Assembly: GCF_003989665.1 (NCBI RefSeq)
Contig: NZ_RZIJ01000009.1
Location: 1 to 64,000, forward strand
Reading direction: 5' to 3'
Length of the DNA stretch: 64,000 bases
From: Azospirillum doebereinerae
GTDB taxonomy: Bacteria; Pseudomonadota; Alphaproteobacteria; Azospirillales; Azospirillaceae
Shown: piece after piece, positions 36,387-46,331 of the stretch
Layout: each line of letters starts with the position of its first letter
Position numbering within the stretch: position 1 is the stretch's first letter
Notes under the pieces: model-generated
Seen by the model: only the letters and a program-made list of their open reading frames with translations
What the model was told of the DNA's origin: nothing
Database searches by the model: none
Made by a program: the position numbers and the translations under genes

Positions 36387-37442
36387 ATGACGGACATCAC
36401 ACGCCGCGGGCTTCTGAAGACGGGCGGGCTGGTCGGGACGGCGCTGCTGTCCGGCGGCCTCGCCGGGACCGGCTTCGCCCGCCTGGCCGCCGCGCAAGAC
36501 GACCCGCTCTACGCCGCCGCCCGCAAGGAAGGCGCGCTGACGCTCTACTGGGGCTCCTACGAGCAGCAGACGATGGAGGCGATCCGCGACGCCTTCAAGG
36601 CGAAGTATCCGGGCATCGAGGTCCAGCTTCTCCGCCAGGCCTCGCAGACCGTCTACACCCGCCTGCGGCTGGAGCTGCAGAACGGCGTCGCCGAGTGCGA
36701 TTCGCTGGGCACCACCAACCTGCTGCACTACACCGAGCTGAAGAAGATCGGCGCGCTGGCCGCCTACGACCCGCCCGACGCGGCCATGCTGCCCGCCGCC
36801 TTCAAGGGGCTGGACAAGGACGCCATGTACCACGTCGGCGCCATCAGCCTGACCAGCATCAACTACGCGCCGGGCAAGGTCTCCGCCCCGCCGACGAGCT
36901 GGATGGCGCTGCTGGAGGACCAGTGGAAGGGCAAGATCACCACCGGCAGCCCCGCCTTCTCCGGCGACGTGGCGAGCTGGGTGGTCGCCATCCGCCGCAA
37001 GTACGGCGACGACTACCTGCGCCGCTTCGGCCAGCAGAAGCCCAAGGTCGGCCAGTCCAACGTCGACACCGTCACCGACATCCTGGCCGGCGAGCGCGTC
37101 GTCGGATCGGGCGCGCCGTTCAGCTACACGCTGACCCAGAAGGCGGCCGGCAACCCCATCGACGTCAGCGTGCCGACCGACGACGCCATCCTGAACCTGG
37201 GCCTGACCGGCATCCCGGCCAAGGCGCCCCACCCCAACGCCGCCCGGCTGTTCACCAACTTCCTCTATTCCAAGGAGGTCTCCGACATCCTGTCGAGGAA
37301 CTTCTGGCCGACGCTGCGCACCGACGTCGCCTGGGCGGAAGGCCGCTCGCTCGACCAGATGAAGTGGTTCCGCAACACCGGCGACGACCTCGCCGCCGAG
37401 GTGGCGGAAGGCATCGCCAAGTGGAAGGAACTGGTGCGCTAA
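36387..37442 (+). CDS. ABC transporter substrate-binding protein (family 1, Fbp-like fold)
   Basis: A 351-residue periplasmic binding protein with a twin-arginine leader (ITRRGLLKTGGLVGTALLSG, cleavage after LAAAQ). The mature protein starts YAAARKEGALTLYWGSYEQQ, typical of the FbpA/AfuA/aminoethylphosphonate-binding group. The adjacent Tyr pair that binds iron in FbpA is not seen, so an organic ligand is more likely. It follows the SDR gene by 66 nt and precedes permease and ATPase genes beyond a repeat. It probably feeds the acyl-CoA pathway. Confidence 0.9.
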   Translation: MTDITRRGLLKTGGLVGTALLSGGLAGTGFARLAAAQDDPLYAAARKEGALTLYWGSYEQQTMEAIRDAFKAKYPGIEVQLLRQASQTVYTRLRLELQNGVAECDSLGTTNLLHYTELKKIGALAAYDPPDAAMLPAAFKGLDKDAMYHVGAISLTSINYAPGKVSAPPTSWMALLEDQWKGKITTGSPAFSGDVASWVVAIRRKYGDDYLRRFGQQKPKVGQSNVDTVTDILAGERVVGSGAPFSYTLTQKAAGNPIDVSVPTDDAILNLGLTGIPAKAPHPNAARLFTNFLYSKEVSDILSRNFWPTLRTDVAWAEGRSLDQMKWFRNTGDDLAAEVAEGIAKWKELVR

Positions 37443-37456
37443 CGGCTGCATTCAGC

Positions 37457-37613
37457 TCCCTCTCCCGCCCCGGGAGAGGGAAGGGGCCCACGGCGGATGC
37501 CGTGGGAAGGGTGAGGGGCTAGAGGGACATGGATTGCGTACCACGCCCGCTAGCCCCTCACCCTCCCCGCTTCGCGGGTCCCCTCCCTCTCCCGGGGCGG
37601 GAGAGGGCTTTGG
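37457..37613. repeat. REP-like repeat, type B
   Basis: Two head-to-head halves, each with a CCCTCTCCCG.../CGGGAGAGGG hairpin and an inner arm (GGGTGAGGGGCTAG and CTAGCCCCTCACCC), lie around about 35 unique bases. It fills the 290-nt gap between the binding-protein and permease genes and could lower downstream expression. The layout equals 26890-27127. Confidence 0.8.
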
Positions 37614-37732
37614 TGCCCTAGGCGATCACCGCGAACTCCGCACCAGCGGCGGTTGCCACCCGGCCGCCGGTTCGGGGACACTCCATCATGCTGGGTCGCA
37701 AGGCCCATCCTTGGCAACGGGAGGCAGACCCA

Positions 37733-39499
37733 ATGGGGGTCATCTCAACCAGTTCCCGTGGCGCCGAAGCGCGTCCCGTCATGGCCCGAGTGCCGGTCGT
37801 CAAGACCGCGATCCTCGGCGCCGTCGTCCTCCTGCTGGCGATGCTGGTGGTCCAGCCCTTCGGCTGGGTGGTGTTCAACAGCTTCCACGACGACGCGACC
37901 GGCGCCTGGACCCTGAACAACTACGCGCGCGTCGTCCAGTCCGCCGATCTGATCGAGCCGCTGGTCAACTCGCTGCTGCTGGCCACCGCCACGGCGGTGA
38001 TCGCGGTCGGCATCGGCGTGCCGCTGGCCTGGCTGGTGTCGCGCACCGACATGCCGTTCCGCCGCAGCATCCGCGTGCTGACGCTGACCGCCTTCGTCAC
38101 CCCGTCCTTCATCGGCGCCACCGGCTGGATCCTGCTGGCCGCGCCCAATTCGGGCTGGCTGAACGTGCTGTGGCGGTCGCTGGCCGGAGCCGACGGCGGA
38201 ACGCCGCTGAACATCTACTCGATGGCGGGCGCCGTCTTCGTCTGCGGCATCTACACGGTGCCCTACAGCTTCACCATGGTGTCGAGCGCGCTCGACGAGA
38301 TGGCGGTGGAGCTGGAGGACGCGGCGACGACGCTGGGCTGCGGGGTGCTGCGGACAATGCTCAGCATCACCATCCCGCTGGCCGCCCCGGCGGTGATCGC
38401 CAGCTTCATCCTGTCCTTCATCCAGGGGCTGACCCTGTTCGGCGTCCCGGCCTTCCTGCTGACGCCGACCGGCATCCCGGTCGTCACCACCAAGCTGGCC
38501 GAGTTCTATCAACTCTTCCCGCCGGAAATCTATCTGGCCGCCGCCTATTGCATGCCGCTCCTGCTGGTCACCGGCGGCCTGTTCTGGATGCGCCGCCGCT
38601 ATCTGGGCCGCAAGCAGTACGTCACGATTTCCGGCAAGACGCGGGCCGGACGGCAGATCCGTCTGGGCGGCTGGCGCTGGCCGGCCCTGCTCTTCGCGCT
38701 GCTGATGCCGATGACCGCCGTCTTCCTGCCCTACGCCGCCCTGCTGCTGGTGTCGCTGACCCGCGCCTGGGGCCAGGGGCTGTCTTGGGAGAACCTGTCC
38801 CTCTACTGGTACTGGTGGGCGATCTTCGGCAATTCGGAGACCCACACGGCCATCGTCAACTCGCTGGTCTACTCCACCCTGGCGGCGACGCTGTGCGTGG
38901 CGCTGGGCACGCTGGTCGCCTACATCGTCGAACGGCGGCTGATGACCGGCGCCTCCCTGCTGGGGGCGGTGGCGACGGTGCCCATCGTCATCCCCGGCAT
39001 CGTGCTGTCGGTCGGCTTCTTCGCCGCCTACACCCGCGCGCCCTTCAACCTCTACGGCACGCCGCTGCTGCTGATCGCCGCCTTCGCCGCCACCTTCCTG
39101 CCCATCGCCTACTCGCATGGCGGGTCGATCCTGAAGGGCATCGGGCCGGAGCTGGAGCGCGCCGCCCGCAGCCTGGGCGCCGGGGAGGCGCGGACCTTCC
39201 TGTCGATCACCATCCCGCTGATGGGCGGCGGGCTGGTGTCGGGCTGGTTCCTGGTCTTCATCCCGATCATCCGCGAGCTGTCGGTCGCCGTCTTCCTGAT
39301 CACGCCCAAGACCAACGTCATGACGACGCTGATCTACAACGCCAAGGACGGCGGCAACTACGAGGCCGTCTGCGCGATGAGCGTCCTTCTCCTCCTGATC
39401 ACGCTGCTGCTGGTGGCTATCGCCCGCCCGCTGGCCGGGCTGACCGGCGCGCGGCGCACCTCACGCAAGACCGCCGAGGCGGCCGGAGTTCCCTCATGA
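37733..39499 (+). CDS. ABC transporter permease, two-domain (FbpB-like)
   Basis: A 588-residue fused permease with two BPD_transp_1 modules and about 12 transmembrane segments. Each half has an EAA-like loop: ELEDAATTLGCGVLRTMLSI near residue 205 and ELERAARSLGAGEARTFLSI near 480. ATG 37733 follows GGGAGG eight nt upstream. The stop overlaps the ATPase start by 4 bp. It pairs with the binding protein at 36387. Confidence 0.93.
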   Translation: MGVISTSSRGAEARPVMARVPVVKTAILGAVVLLLAMLVVQPFGWVVFNSFHDDATGAWTLNNYARVVQSADLIEPLVNSLLLATATAVIAVGIGVPLAWLVSRTDMPFRRSIRVLTLTAFVTPSFIGATGWILLAAPNSGWLNVLWRSLAGADGGTPLNIYSMAGAVFVCGIYTVPYSFTMVSSALDEMAVELEDAATTLGCGVLRTMLSITIPLAAPAVIASFILSFIQGLTLFGVPAFLLTPTGIPVVTTKLAEFYQLFPPEIYLAAAYCMPLLLVTGGLFWMRRRYLGRKQYVTISGKTRAGRQIRLGGWRWPALLFALLMPMTAVFLPYAALLLVSLTRAWGQGLSWENLSLYWYWWAIFGNSETHTAIVNSLVYSTLAATLCVALGTLVAYIVERRLMTGASLLGAVATVPIVIPGIVLSVGFFAAYTRAPFNLYGTPLLLIAAFAATFLPIAYSHGGSILKGIGPELERAARSLGAGEARTFLSITIPLMGGGLVSGWFLVFIPIIRELSVAVFLITPKTNVMTTLIYNAKDGGNYEAVCAMSVLLLLITLLLVAIARPLAGLTGARRTSRKTAEAAGVPS

Positions 39500-40563
39500 G
39501 CGGCATCCGCATCACCAACCTGCGCAAGACCTTCGGCAACTACACCGCGCTGCGCGGCATCGACCTCCAGGTGCCCAACGGCACGCTGCTGGCGCTGCTG
39601 GGGCCGTCGGGCTGCGGGAAGTCGACCACGCTGCAACTGCTGGCCGGCTTCGAGGCCCCGACCGAGGGCGAGATCTGGGCCGACGACGTGCTGCTCTCCT
39701 CGCCGCGCGGCGTGCTGCCGCCGGAAAAGCGCGGCATCTCGCTGGTGTTCCAGAACTACGCGGTGTGGCCGCACAAGACGGTGGCCGAGAACGTCGCCTT
39801 CGGCCTGACCATCCGCCGCCTGCCCAAGGCGGAACTGACCGAGCGGCTCGACCGCGCGCTGCGCACCGTCCGGCTGGAGAGCTTGCGCGACCGCTACCCG
39901 TCCGAGCTGTCGGGCGGCCAGCAGCAGCGCGTGGCGCTGGCCCGCGCGCTGGTGGTGGAGCCGGCGATCCTGCTGCTCGACGAGCCGCTGTCCAACCTCG
40001 ACGCCCACCTGCGCGAGGAGATGCGGTTCGAAATCCGGCAGGTCCACGACCTGCTGGGCATCACCACGGTCTACGTCACCCACGACCAGTCGGAGGCGCT
40101 GGTCACCGCCGACCGCGTCGCCGTCATGAAGTCCGGCGCGGTTCAGCAGTTCGGTTCCCCGGAAGACGTGTTCGAGCGGCCGTCCAACGCCTTCGTCGCC
40201 GGGTTCATCGGCTCCAACAACGAGTTGGTCGGCACCAGCGAGGGCGCGGGCGCCATCCGCGTCGGCGACACCGTGCTGACCGCCCCGGACCGCAGCGCGG
40301 CCGCGCGCGGCAACCCGGTGTCGCTCTGCGTCCGGCCGTCCAAGGTGCGGCTGGGCGAGGCCGGCGGCCTGCCCTGCAACAGCCTGCCCGGCACCGTGAT
40401 CCGCTCCGCCTATCTCGGCGAGCACCGCGACGTGCTGGTGGACGTCGGCGTCGGGCGGACGATCCGCGCCTTCGTGCCGCCGGAACTCCGCTACGGACCG
40501 GGCGCCGAGACGACGGTCCATCTTCCCATCGACGCCTGCCAGATTTTGGCCCCGGCGGTCTGA
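39496..40563 (+). CDS. ABC transporter ATPase (FbpC/PotA-like)
   Basis: A 355-residue ATPase with Walker A GPSGCGKSTT near residue 36, Q-loop VFQNYAVWPHKTV, signature [17 protein letters not shown], Walker B ILLLDEPLSNLDAHLREEM and switch His in YVTHDQSEAL. A TOBE-like regulatory domain occupies about 240-355 (SLCVRPSKVRLGEAGG). It completes the importer begun at 36387. Confidence 0.95.
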   Translation: MSGIRITNLRKTFGNYTALRGIDLQVPNGTLLALLGPSGCGKSTTLQLLAGFEAPTEGEIWADDVLLSSPRGVLPPEKRGISLVFQNYAVWPHKTVAENVAFGLTIRRLPKAELTERLDRALRTVRLESLRDRYPSELSGGQQQRVALARALVVEPAILLLDEPLSNLDAHLREEMRFEIRQVHDLLGITTVYVTHDQSEALVTADRVAVMKSGAVQQFGSPEDVFERPSNAFVAGFIGSNNELVGTSEGAGAIRVGDTVLTAPDRSAAARGNPVSLCVRPSKVRLGEAGGLPCNSLPGTVIRSAYLGEHRDVLVDVGVGRTIRAFVPPELRYGPGAETTVHLPIDACQILAPAV

Positions 40564-40582
40564 CAGCAAGCGTAGCAGGGTT

Positions 40583-40731
40583 TCCCCAACCCCTCTCCCT
40601 CAAAGGGGCCGATCAAGCCCCTCTCCCCTTGCGGGAGAGGGGTTGGGGTGAGGGGTGCGCAAATTTCCTCTTCGCCTTCGGCGAATACCCCTCATCCCAA
40701 CCCTTCTCCCGCAAGGGGAGAAGGGCTTCGG
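40583..40731. repeat. REP-like palindromic repeat, type A (double unit)
   Basis: It holds CCCCTCTCCCCTTGCGGGAG, then TGAGGGGTGCGC, TTCGCCTTCGGCGAATACCC, and a second hairpin CCCTTCTCCCGCAAGGGGAG. This is the type A unit in mirrored double form. It fills most of the 226-nt gap between the ATPase and hydratase genes. Confidence 0.75.
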
Positions 40732-40789
40732 TCGGCTCCATGCCCCTTTCCTTCAAGCCGCTGATCCGACAAGCTCAAGGACCATCCGC

Positions 40790-41608
40790 ATGACCGACCT
40801 CACAACCGATACCACCGGCGCGCCGCCCGAGATCCTGACCGAACGCCGTGGCGCGGTCCAATGGGTGATCTTCAACCGGCCCCACGCCCGCAACGCCATG
40901 ACGCCGTGGATGGAGGACCGGCTGATCGAGATCTGCCGCGCGGTCGACGCCGACCCCACGGTGAAGGCGCTGGCGCTGACCGGCGCCACCGGCGACAAGC
41001 CGGCCTTCATGGCCGGGGCCGACCTGTCCTGCCTGCAAGCCGTCTCCTCGCCCGAGGATTTCACCATCCTCGAAACCCGCGCCGAGGCGGCGGCGATGGC
41101 GCTGGAATCCGTCCGCGTGCCGACCGTCGCCGTCCTGTCGGGCGCCTGCGTCGGCGAGGGCGCGCTGCTGTCGGCCTGCTGCGACGTGCGCATCGCCTCG
41201 CCCTCGGTGCGCTTCGGCTTTCCCATCGCCCGCACGGTGGGCAACTGCCTGAGCGTCAAGAACCTCGCCCGGCTGTCGGCGGTGCTCGGCACCGCGCGGA
41301 CCAAGGAGATGATCTTCAGCGCCCGCCTGCTGACCGCCGACGAGCTGGCGATGGCCGGCGCCCTGCGCACGGTGGTCGCCACCGAGGAGGGGCTGGTCGC
41401 CCAGGGCCAAGCCCTGGCGGAGGAGCTGGCCGCCCTGGCGCCCCTGACCCTGTGGGCGACGCGCGAGGGCCTGCGCCGGCTGCGCGACCATGGCCTGCCG
41501 CCGGACATCGACAAGGATCTGCTGCGCCGCTGCTACCTGTCCGCCGACTACCAGGAAGGCATCGCCGCCTTCCTGGAGAAGCGCCGCCCGTTCTGGACCG
41601 GGCACTGA
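40790..41608 (+). CDS. Enoyl-CoA hydratase/isomerase family protein
   Basis: A 272-residue crotonase-fold protein. It has VQWVIFNRPHARNAMTPWM, the oxyanion loop AFMAGADLSCLQAV and a second one in LSGACVGEGALLSACCDVRI. The usual catalytic Glu of the first hydratase motif is not certain, so an isomerase or hydrolase activity is possible. ATG 40790 follows AAGGACCATCCGC. It is last in the island and on the same strand as the importer; the repeat between may separate transcripts. Confidence 0.88.
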   Translation: MTDLTTDTTGAPPEILTERRGAVQWVIFNRPHARNAMTPWMEDRLIEICRAVDADPTVKALALTGATGDKPAFMAGADLSCLQAVSSPEDFTILETRAEAAAMALESVRVPTVAVLSGACVGEGALLSACCDVRIASPSVRFGFPIARTVGNCLSVKNLARLSAVLGTARTKEMIFSARLLTADELAMAGALRTVVATEEGLVAQGQALAEELAALAPLTLWATREGLRRLRDHGLPPDIDKDLLRRCYLSADYQEGIAAFLEKRRPFWTGH

Positions 41609-41618
41609 CGGGACACTT

Positions 41619-42392
41619 TCAGCGGGTCGCGACGAAGAACAGGCGGGGGAAGGGCAGCAGCACCGTCCCGTCGGGAAGCGCCGGGTAGGCCCGCGCGACG
41701 GCGGCCTCGTAGCGGGCGAGGTACGCGGCGCGCCCGGCCTCGTCCAGCGGGTCGAGGAAGGGGCGCAGCCCGGTTCCCTTGAACCACTCCACCACCGCGC
41801 CGGCCCCGCCGGCCAGGGGATGGAAATACACCGTCCGCCACACATCGACCGAGGCGCCGCACTCCCGCAGGGTGCGGTAATACCACTCGGCGCCGTGGCG
41901 GTCGGCCCGCGCGCGGTGGGCGTCGGCGAGCTTGGCGGCCCAAGGCCCCTCGGCGGCGACCTCCCGCATCAGCCGGTGCGCCGGCTCCTCCAGATTGTCC
42001 GGCATCTGCACGGCCAGTTGCCCGCCCGGCGCCAGCTTGTCCAGCAGCGCCGGCAGCAGGGCCGCGTGGTCCGGCACCCATTGCAGGGAGGCGTTGGCGA
42101 GGATCAGGTCGAACGGGCCGTCCGCGCCCCGCCACGCGGCGATGTCGGCCAACTCGAAACGAAGATCGGGTAAACGCTTGCGCGCCGCCGCGATCATGTC
42201 GGCGGAACTGTCGATCCCGGTGACGGTGGCGCCGGGAAAGCGCTCCCCCAGCAGCGCGGTCGAGTTGCCGGGGCCGCAGCCGAGATCCACGGCCCTGGTG
42301 ACGGCACGGTCCGGAACACGGGCCAGCAGGTCCCGGATCGGCCGGTTCCGTTCGTCCTCGAATTTGCTGTACTGGGCGGCGGACCACGTCAT
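41619..42392 (-). CDS. tam: Trans-aconitate 2-methyltransferase
   Basis: A 257-residue SAM methyltransferase. It begins [20 protein letters not shown], the Tam hallmark, then the SAM-binding motif [20 protein letters not shown] and [19 protein letters not shown]. Tam methylates trans-aconitate, a spontaneous isomer of cis-aconitate that inhibits aconitase. It lies about 0.6 kb from acnB on the same strand, which fits that role. It is convergent with the hydratase gene, with 10 nt between stops. Confidence 0.95.
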   Translation of the reverse strand: MTWSAAQYSKFEDERNRPIRDLLARVPDRAVTRAVDLGCGPGNSTALLGERFPGATVTGIDSSADMIAAARKRLPDLRFELADIAAWRGADGPFDLILANASLQWVPDHAALLPALLDKLAPGGQLAVQMPDNLEEPAHRLMREVAAEGPWAAKLADAHRARADRHGAEWYYRTLRECGASVDVWRTVYFHPLAGGAGAVVEWFKGTGLRPFLDPLDEAGRAAYLARYEAAVARAYPALPDGTVLLPFPRLFFVATR

Positions 42393-42437
42393 CGGGCGCT
42401 CCGGTTCAAAAGATGCCGAGGGAAGAGTCGAGCCCCG

Positions 42438-42845
42438 TCACGCCGACCGCTCGTCGTCGGGCCAGCGGTCGAGCGCCTCCCGGTAGGGGCTCTGCGCGCC
42501 CGCCGCCTCGGCGAACAGCGACATGGACGAGCGGAATTTCAGGTCGTCCGGATAGCCGAAGATCGCGTGCAGCGACCGCCCCTGGATCGCCAGCACGGCG
42601 CGCGTCGCCTGCTCCAGCCGGGGGCCGAGAATCGGGTGCGCGAGGTAGGCCCGCGCCTCGTCGAGGGAATCGATGCCGTAGAACAGGGCCGTCTCCGACC
42701 GGCCGAGACCGCGCCGCTGGGGAAAGACGAACCACATCCAGTGGCTTCGCTTGCGGCCGGCGCGCAGCTCCTCCAGCACGGTCGCGAAGACGGGTTCCTG
42801 TGCGCTTACGAAACGCTGGAGATCGAAAGGGTCGTCCGGCTGCAT
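42438..42845 (-). CDS. DUF1810 family protein
   Basis: A 135-residue protein with the DUF1810 signature: DPFDLQRFVSAQEPVFATVL, then RKRSHWMWFVFPQRRGLGRS, YGIDSLDEARAYLAHPILGP and FGYPDDLKFRSSMSLFA. ATG 42845 has AAGGAGCGGGAC before it. It is a small soluble cytoplasmic protein of unknown function, between tam and the acnB terminator. Confidence 0.9.
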   Translation of the reverse strand: MQPDDPFDLQRFVSAQEPVFATVLEELRAGRKRSHWMWFVFPQRRGLGRSETALFYGIDSLDEARAYLAHPILGPRLEQATRAVLAIQGRSLHAIFGYPDDLKFRSSMSLFAEAAGAQSPYREALDRWPDDERSA

Positions 42846-42974
42846 GTCCCGCTCCTTGTCCCGCCGTTCCGGCTGGTAAAGGATGAGCACGCCAAGCGAC
42901 GAGTGCAAGACGGCCGGAGTTGCCGACGAGACGAACCAACGGCGGCGGCGGCGACGAACCGCCGTGCCGGGACC

Positions 42975-43008
42975 AAAAAAATCCCCCGCCGGGAAACCCC
43001 GGCGGGGG
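42975..43008 (-). terminator. Rho-independent terminator of acnB
   Basis: An 11-bp G+C stem (42983-42993 with 42998-43008) around loop AAAC is followed on the minus strand by ATTTTTTT. It lies 31 nt after the acnB stop and is a textbook intrinsic terminator. Confidence 0.93.
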
Positions 43009-43039
43009 GAGAAACGAACCAGCCTGTCGTGGGACCTTG

Positions 43040-45649
43040 TTACGCCACCTTGGCGTCCAAGGTGTCCGCCACGTCCTGGAAGACCGGGATCTGGTCGAAG
43101 TTCATGTAGCGGTAGACCTCGTCGGCCTTCTCGTTCACCACGCCGACCTGGGCCTGATACTCCGCGTTGGTCGGGATCCGGCCCATCAGCGCCGCCACGG
43201 CGGCCAGTTCGGCCGAGGACAGGTAGACGCGGGTGTCGATGCCCAGACGGTTCGGGAAGTTGCGGGTCGAGGTCGAGATGGCGGTCGAGCCCTTGCGGAT
43301 CTGCGCCTGGTTGCCCATGCAGAGCGAGCAGCCGGGCATCTCCATGCGGGCGCCAGCCTTGCCGAGCGTGGCGTAGTAGCCCTCCTCGGTCAGCATCTGC
43401 GCGTCCATCTTGGTCGGCGGCGCGATCCACAGGCGGGTCGGGATGTCCGACTTGCCGTTCAGGATCTTACCGGCGGCGCGGAAATGGCCGATGTTGGTCA
43501 TGCAGGAGCCGATGAACACCTCGTCGATGGTGTCGCCCGCGACCTCGGCCAGCGTCTTCACGTCGTCGGGATCGTTCGGGCAGGCGAGGATCGGCTCCTT
43601 GATGTCGGCCAGATCGATCTCGATCACCGCCGCGTAGTCGGCGTCGGCGTCGGGCTGGAGCAGCTGCGGATCGGCGATCCACGCCTCCATCGCCTTGATG
43701 CGGCGCTCCAGGGTCCGCTTCTCGGCGTAACCGTTGGCGATCATCCACTTCATCAGGGTGATGTTGGAGGTCATGTATTCGATGATCGGCGCCTTGTCGA
43801 GGTGCACCGTGCAGCCCGCCGCCGAGCGCTCGGCCGAGGCGTCGGACAGCTCGAACGCCTGCTCGACCTTCAGGTTCGGCAGACCCTCGATCTCCAGGAT
43901 GCGGCCGGAGAAGACGTTCTTCTTGCCCTTCTTCTCGACCGTCAGCAGCCCGGCCTTGATGGCGTAGAGCGGGATGGCGTTGACGAGGTCACGCAGCGTG
44001 ACGCCCGGCTGCATCGCGCCCTTGAAGCGCACCAGCACCGATTCCGGCATGTCGAGCGGCATGACGCCGGTGGCGGCGGCGAAGGCCACCAGACCGGAGC
44101 CCGCCGGGAAGGAGATGCCGATGGGGAAGCGGGTGTGGCTGTCGCCGCCGGTGCCCACGGTGTCGGGCAGCAGCAGGCGGTTCAGCCAGGAGTGGATGAC
44201 GCCGTCGCCCGGACGCAGCGCGACGCCGCCACGGGTGGAGATGAAGTCCGGCAGCTCGTGGTGCATCTTCACGTCCACCAGCTTGGGATAAGCGGCGGTG
44301 TGGCAGAAGGACTGCATGACGAGGTCGGCCGAGAAGCCCAGGCAGGCCAGATCCTTCAGCTCGTCGCGGGTCATCGGGCCGGTGGTGTCCTGCGACCCCA
44401 CGGTGGTCATCTTCGGCTCGCAATAGGTGCCGGGACGGACGCCCTTGCCTTCCGGCAGGCCACAGGCGCGGCCGACCATCTTCTGGGCGAGGCTGTAGCC
44501 CTTGCCGGTGTCGGCCGGGGTGGCCGGCTGGCGGAACAGGGTGGAGGCCGGCAGGCCCAGCGCCTCGCGGGCCCGCGCGGTCAGGCCACGGCCGACGATC
44601 AGCGGAATGCGGCCGCCGGCGCGGACCTCGTCGAAGATCACGTCGGACTTGACGGTGAACTCGGCGATGACCTCGCCGTTCTTCAGCGCCTTTCCCTCGT
44701 AGGGGCGAAGCTCGATCACGTCGCCCATGTCCATCTTGCCGACGTCCAGCTCGATGGGCAGCGCGCCCGCGTCCTCCATGGTGTTGTAGAAGATCGGGGC
44801 GATCTTGGTGCCCAGGCAGACGCCGCCGAAGCGCTTGTTCGGGACGAAGGGGATGTCCTCGCCGGTGAACCACAGGACCGAGTTGGTCGCCGACTTGCGC
44901 GAGGAGCCGGTGCCGACCACGTCGCCGACATAGGCGATCAGGTTGCCCTTCTTCTGCAGCTCGGCGAGCTGCCTGGTGGCGCCGCGGACGCCCGGCTCGT
45001 CGGGCTCGATGCCCGGACGCGGGTTCTTCAGCATCGCCAGCGCGTGCAGCGGGATGTCGGGGCGCGACCACGCGTCGGGAGCCGGCGACAGGTCGTCGGT
45101 GTTGGTCTCGCCGGTCACCTTGAAGACGGTCAGCGTCAGCGAGGCCGGGACTTCCGGACGCGACGTGAACCATTCGGCGTCGGCCCAGGACTGGACGACC
45201 GCCACGGCGTTGGCGTTGCCGGCGTCGGCCAGCGCCTTGACGTCGTGGAAGTAGTCGAACACCAGCAGGGTCTTCTTCAGACCTTCCGCCGCCGTCGCGC
45301 CGCATTCGGCGTCGGACAGCAGGGCGATCAGCGGCTCGATGTTGAAGCCGCCCAGCATGGTGCCGAGCAGTTCGGTCGCCTTGACCTTGGAGATCAGCGG
45401 GCTGCTGTCGGCGCCCTTGGCGACGGCGGCGAGGAAGCCGGCCTTGACGCGGGCGGCGTCGTCGACGCCGGCCGGAACGCGGTGGGTGATGAGGTCAAGG
45501 AGGAACGCGTCCTCGCCGGCCGGCGGGGCCTTCAGCAGATCGATCAGCTCCGCCGTCTGCTTGGCGGAGAGCGGCAGGGCCGGAATTCCGAGGGCGGCGC
45601 GTTCGGCCACATGCTGGCGATATGCTTGGAGCACGGCTGGGTTCCTCAT
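43040..45649 (-). CDS. acnB: Aconitate hydratase B (bifunctional with 2-methylisocitrate dehydratase)
   Basis: An 869-residue TCA-cycle enzyme isomerising citrate and isocitrate. The N-terminus [20 protein letters not shown] is the AcnB HEAT-like domain opening. The [4Fe-4S] ligands are visible as Cys in [15 protein letters not shown] and the pair in [24 protein letters not shown] and [16 protein letters not shown] are active-site blocks. Length matches E. coli AcnB (865). ATG 45649 is chosen because homology starts there; the GTG at 45703 would add an unrelated tail. A sigma70-type promoter lies just upstream. Confidence 0.97.
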   Translation of the reverse strand: MRNPAVLQAYRQHVAERAALGIPALPLSAKQTAELIDLLKAPPAGEDAFLLDLITHRVPAGVDDAARVKAGFLAAVAKGADSSPLISKVKATELLGTMLGGFNIEPLIALLSDAECGATAAEGLKKTLLVFDYFHDVKALADAGNANAVAVVQSWADAEWFTSRPEVPASLTLTVFKVTGETNTDDLSPAPDAWSRPDIPLHALAMLKNPRPGIEPDEPGVRGATRQLAELQKKGNLIAYVGDVVGTGSSRKSATNSVLWFTGEDIPFVPNKRFGGVCLGTKIAPIFYNTMEDAGALPIELDVGKMDMGDVIELRPYEGKALKNGEVIAEFTVKSDVIFDEVRAGGRIPLIVGRGLTARAREALGLPASTLFRQPATPADTGKGYSLAQKMVGRACGLPEGKGVRPGTYCEPKMTTVGSQDTTGPMTRDELKDLACLGFSADLVMQSFCHTAAYPKLVDVKMHHELPDFISTRGGVALRPGDGVIHSWLNRLLLPDTVGTGGDSHTRFPIGISFPAGSGLVAFAAATGVMPLDMPESVLVRFKGAMQPGVTLRDLVNAIPLYAIKAGLLTVEKKGKKNVFSGRILEIEGLPNLKVEQAFELSDASAERSAAGCTVHLDKAPIIEYMTSNITLMKWMIANGYAEKRTLERRIKAMEAWIADPQLLQPDADADYAAVIEIDLADIKEPILACPNDPDDVKTLAEVAGDTIDEVFIGSCMTNIGHFRAAGKILNGKSDIPTRLWIAPPTKMDAQMLTEEGYYATLGKAGARMEMPGCSLCMGNQAQIRKGSTAISTSTRNFPNRLGIDTRVYLSSAELAAVAALMGRIPTNAEYQAQVGVVNEKADEVYRYMNFDQIPVFQDVADTLDAKVA

Positions 45650-45709
45650 AAATGAAAGGCCGGCCCTTGGAGGGGAACCGTGAGACGGCCCGCTTGACTT
45701 CACGCCGGT

Positions 45710-45738
45710 TTTATATCCCCGGCCAAACTAAAGAGCAA
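45710..45738 (-). promoter_or_regulatory. Sigma70-type promoter of acnB
   Basis: On the minus strand TTGCTC (45738-45733) and TATAAA (45715-45710) are 17 nt apart. Transcription would start near 45703, leaving a leader of about 54 nt before the acnB ATG. Confidence 0.7.
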
Positions 45739-45795
45739 GGGGGCGCACCCGCTTTCGCGCAAGGAACGGTAAGCAACCGGCGTTGGTTCTGCACT

Positions 45796-45820
45796 GGTAT
45801 TACCTGTTCATGGTATCACC
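45796..45820. promoter_or_regulatory. Repeated GGTATYACC motif upstream of acnB
   Basis: GGTATTACC (45796-45804) and GGTATCACC (45812-45820) are near-palindromes 16 nt apart, about 60-85 nt upstream of the acnB -35. They resemble half-sites of FadR-subfamily GntR regulators. No such regulator gene is nearby. Confidence 0.4.
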
Positions 45821-45836
45821 ACTTTGCCCGATGGCT

Positions 45837-46331
45837 TTATTTCAGACCGGCCGCTTGTTCCCCGGTCAGCAGGACGATGCCGTCCTCGTCGGCGAACAGG
45901 ACGTCGCCCGGCTCGACCGCCGCGCCAGGCAGCGCGATGGACAGCCCGGTCAATCCCTGGTCGCGGCGGACGGAGGGGCGCGGGGTGGCCGCCGCCGCCC
46001 GGATCCCGAGTGGAAGCGTCGCCAGTTCCGCCACGTCGCGCACGCAGCCCCAGATCACCACCCCGGCCCAACCGTTCCTGACCGCCGAGCCGGCGATCAT
46101 GTCGCCCATCAGCGCGCAGCGCAGGCTGCCCCCGCCGTCGACCACCAGCACCCGCCCCTCGCCGGGGGTCGCCAGCAGTTCCTTGACGCGGGAGTTGTCC
46201 TCGAAGCACTTGACGGTGACGACCGGCCCCGAGAAGCGGGTCACCGCGCCGAAATCCCGGAGCCCCGGCAGCACGACGCGGGCGTCGTCCTTGAAGCGGT
46301 CGAGCAGGTCGCAGGTGGAAACGAAGGTCAT
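45837..46331 (-). CDS. RraA-like protein (RraA/4-hydroxy-4-methyl-2-oxoglutarate aldolase family)
   Basis: A 164-residue RraA-fold protein. It starts FVSTCDLLDRFKDDARVVLP and carries VVDGGGSLRCALMGDMIAGS, the Arg-Asp pair in IWGCVRDVAEL that binds metal and substrate in the aldolases, and ALPGAAVEPGDVLFADEDG. Since the R-D pair is intact, it may be an oxaloacetate decarboxylase/HMG aldolase rather than only a regulator of RNase E. ATG 46331 has GGAG nine nt upstream. It lies upstream of acnB on the same strand, separated by that gene's promoter. Confidence 0.88.
   Translation of the reverse strand: MTFVSTCDLLDRFKDDARVVLPGLRDFGAVTRFSGPVVTVKCFEDNSRVKELLATPGEGRVLVVDGGGSLRCALMGDMIAGSAVRNGWAGVVIWGCVRDVAELATLPLGIRAAAATPRPSVRRDQGLTGLSIALPGAAVEPGDVLFADEDGIVLLTGEQAAGLK

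Noticed and set aside
36387..40563. Ferric iron transporter
   Set aside because: The fold and gene order resemble FbpABC, but the binding protein lacks a visible Tyr-Tyr iron site and sits within an acyl-CoA operon.
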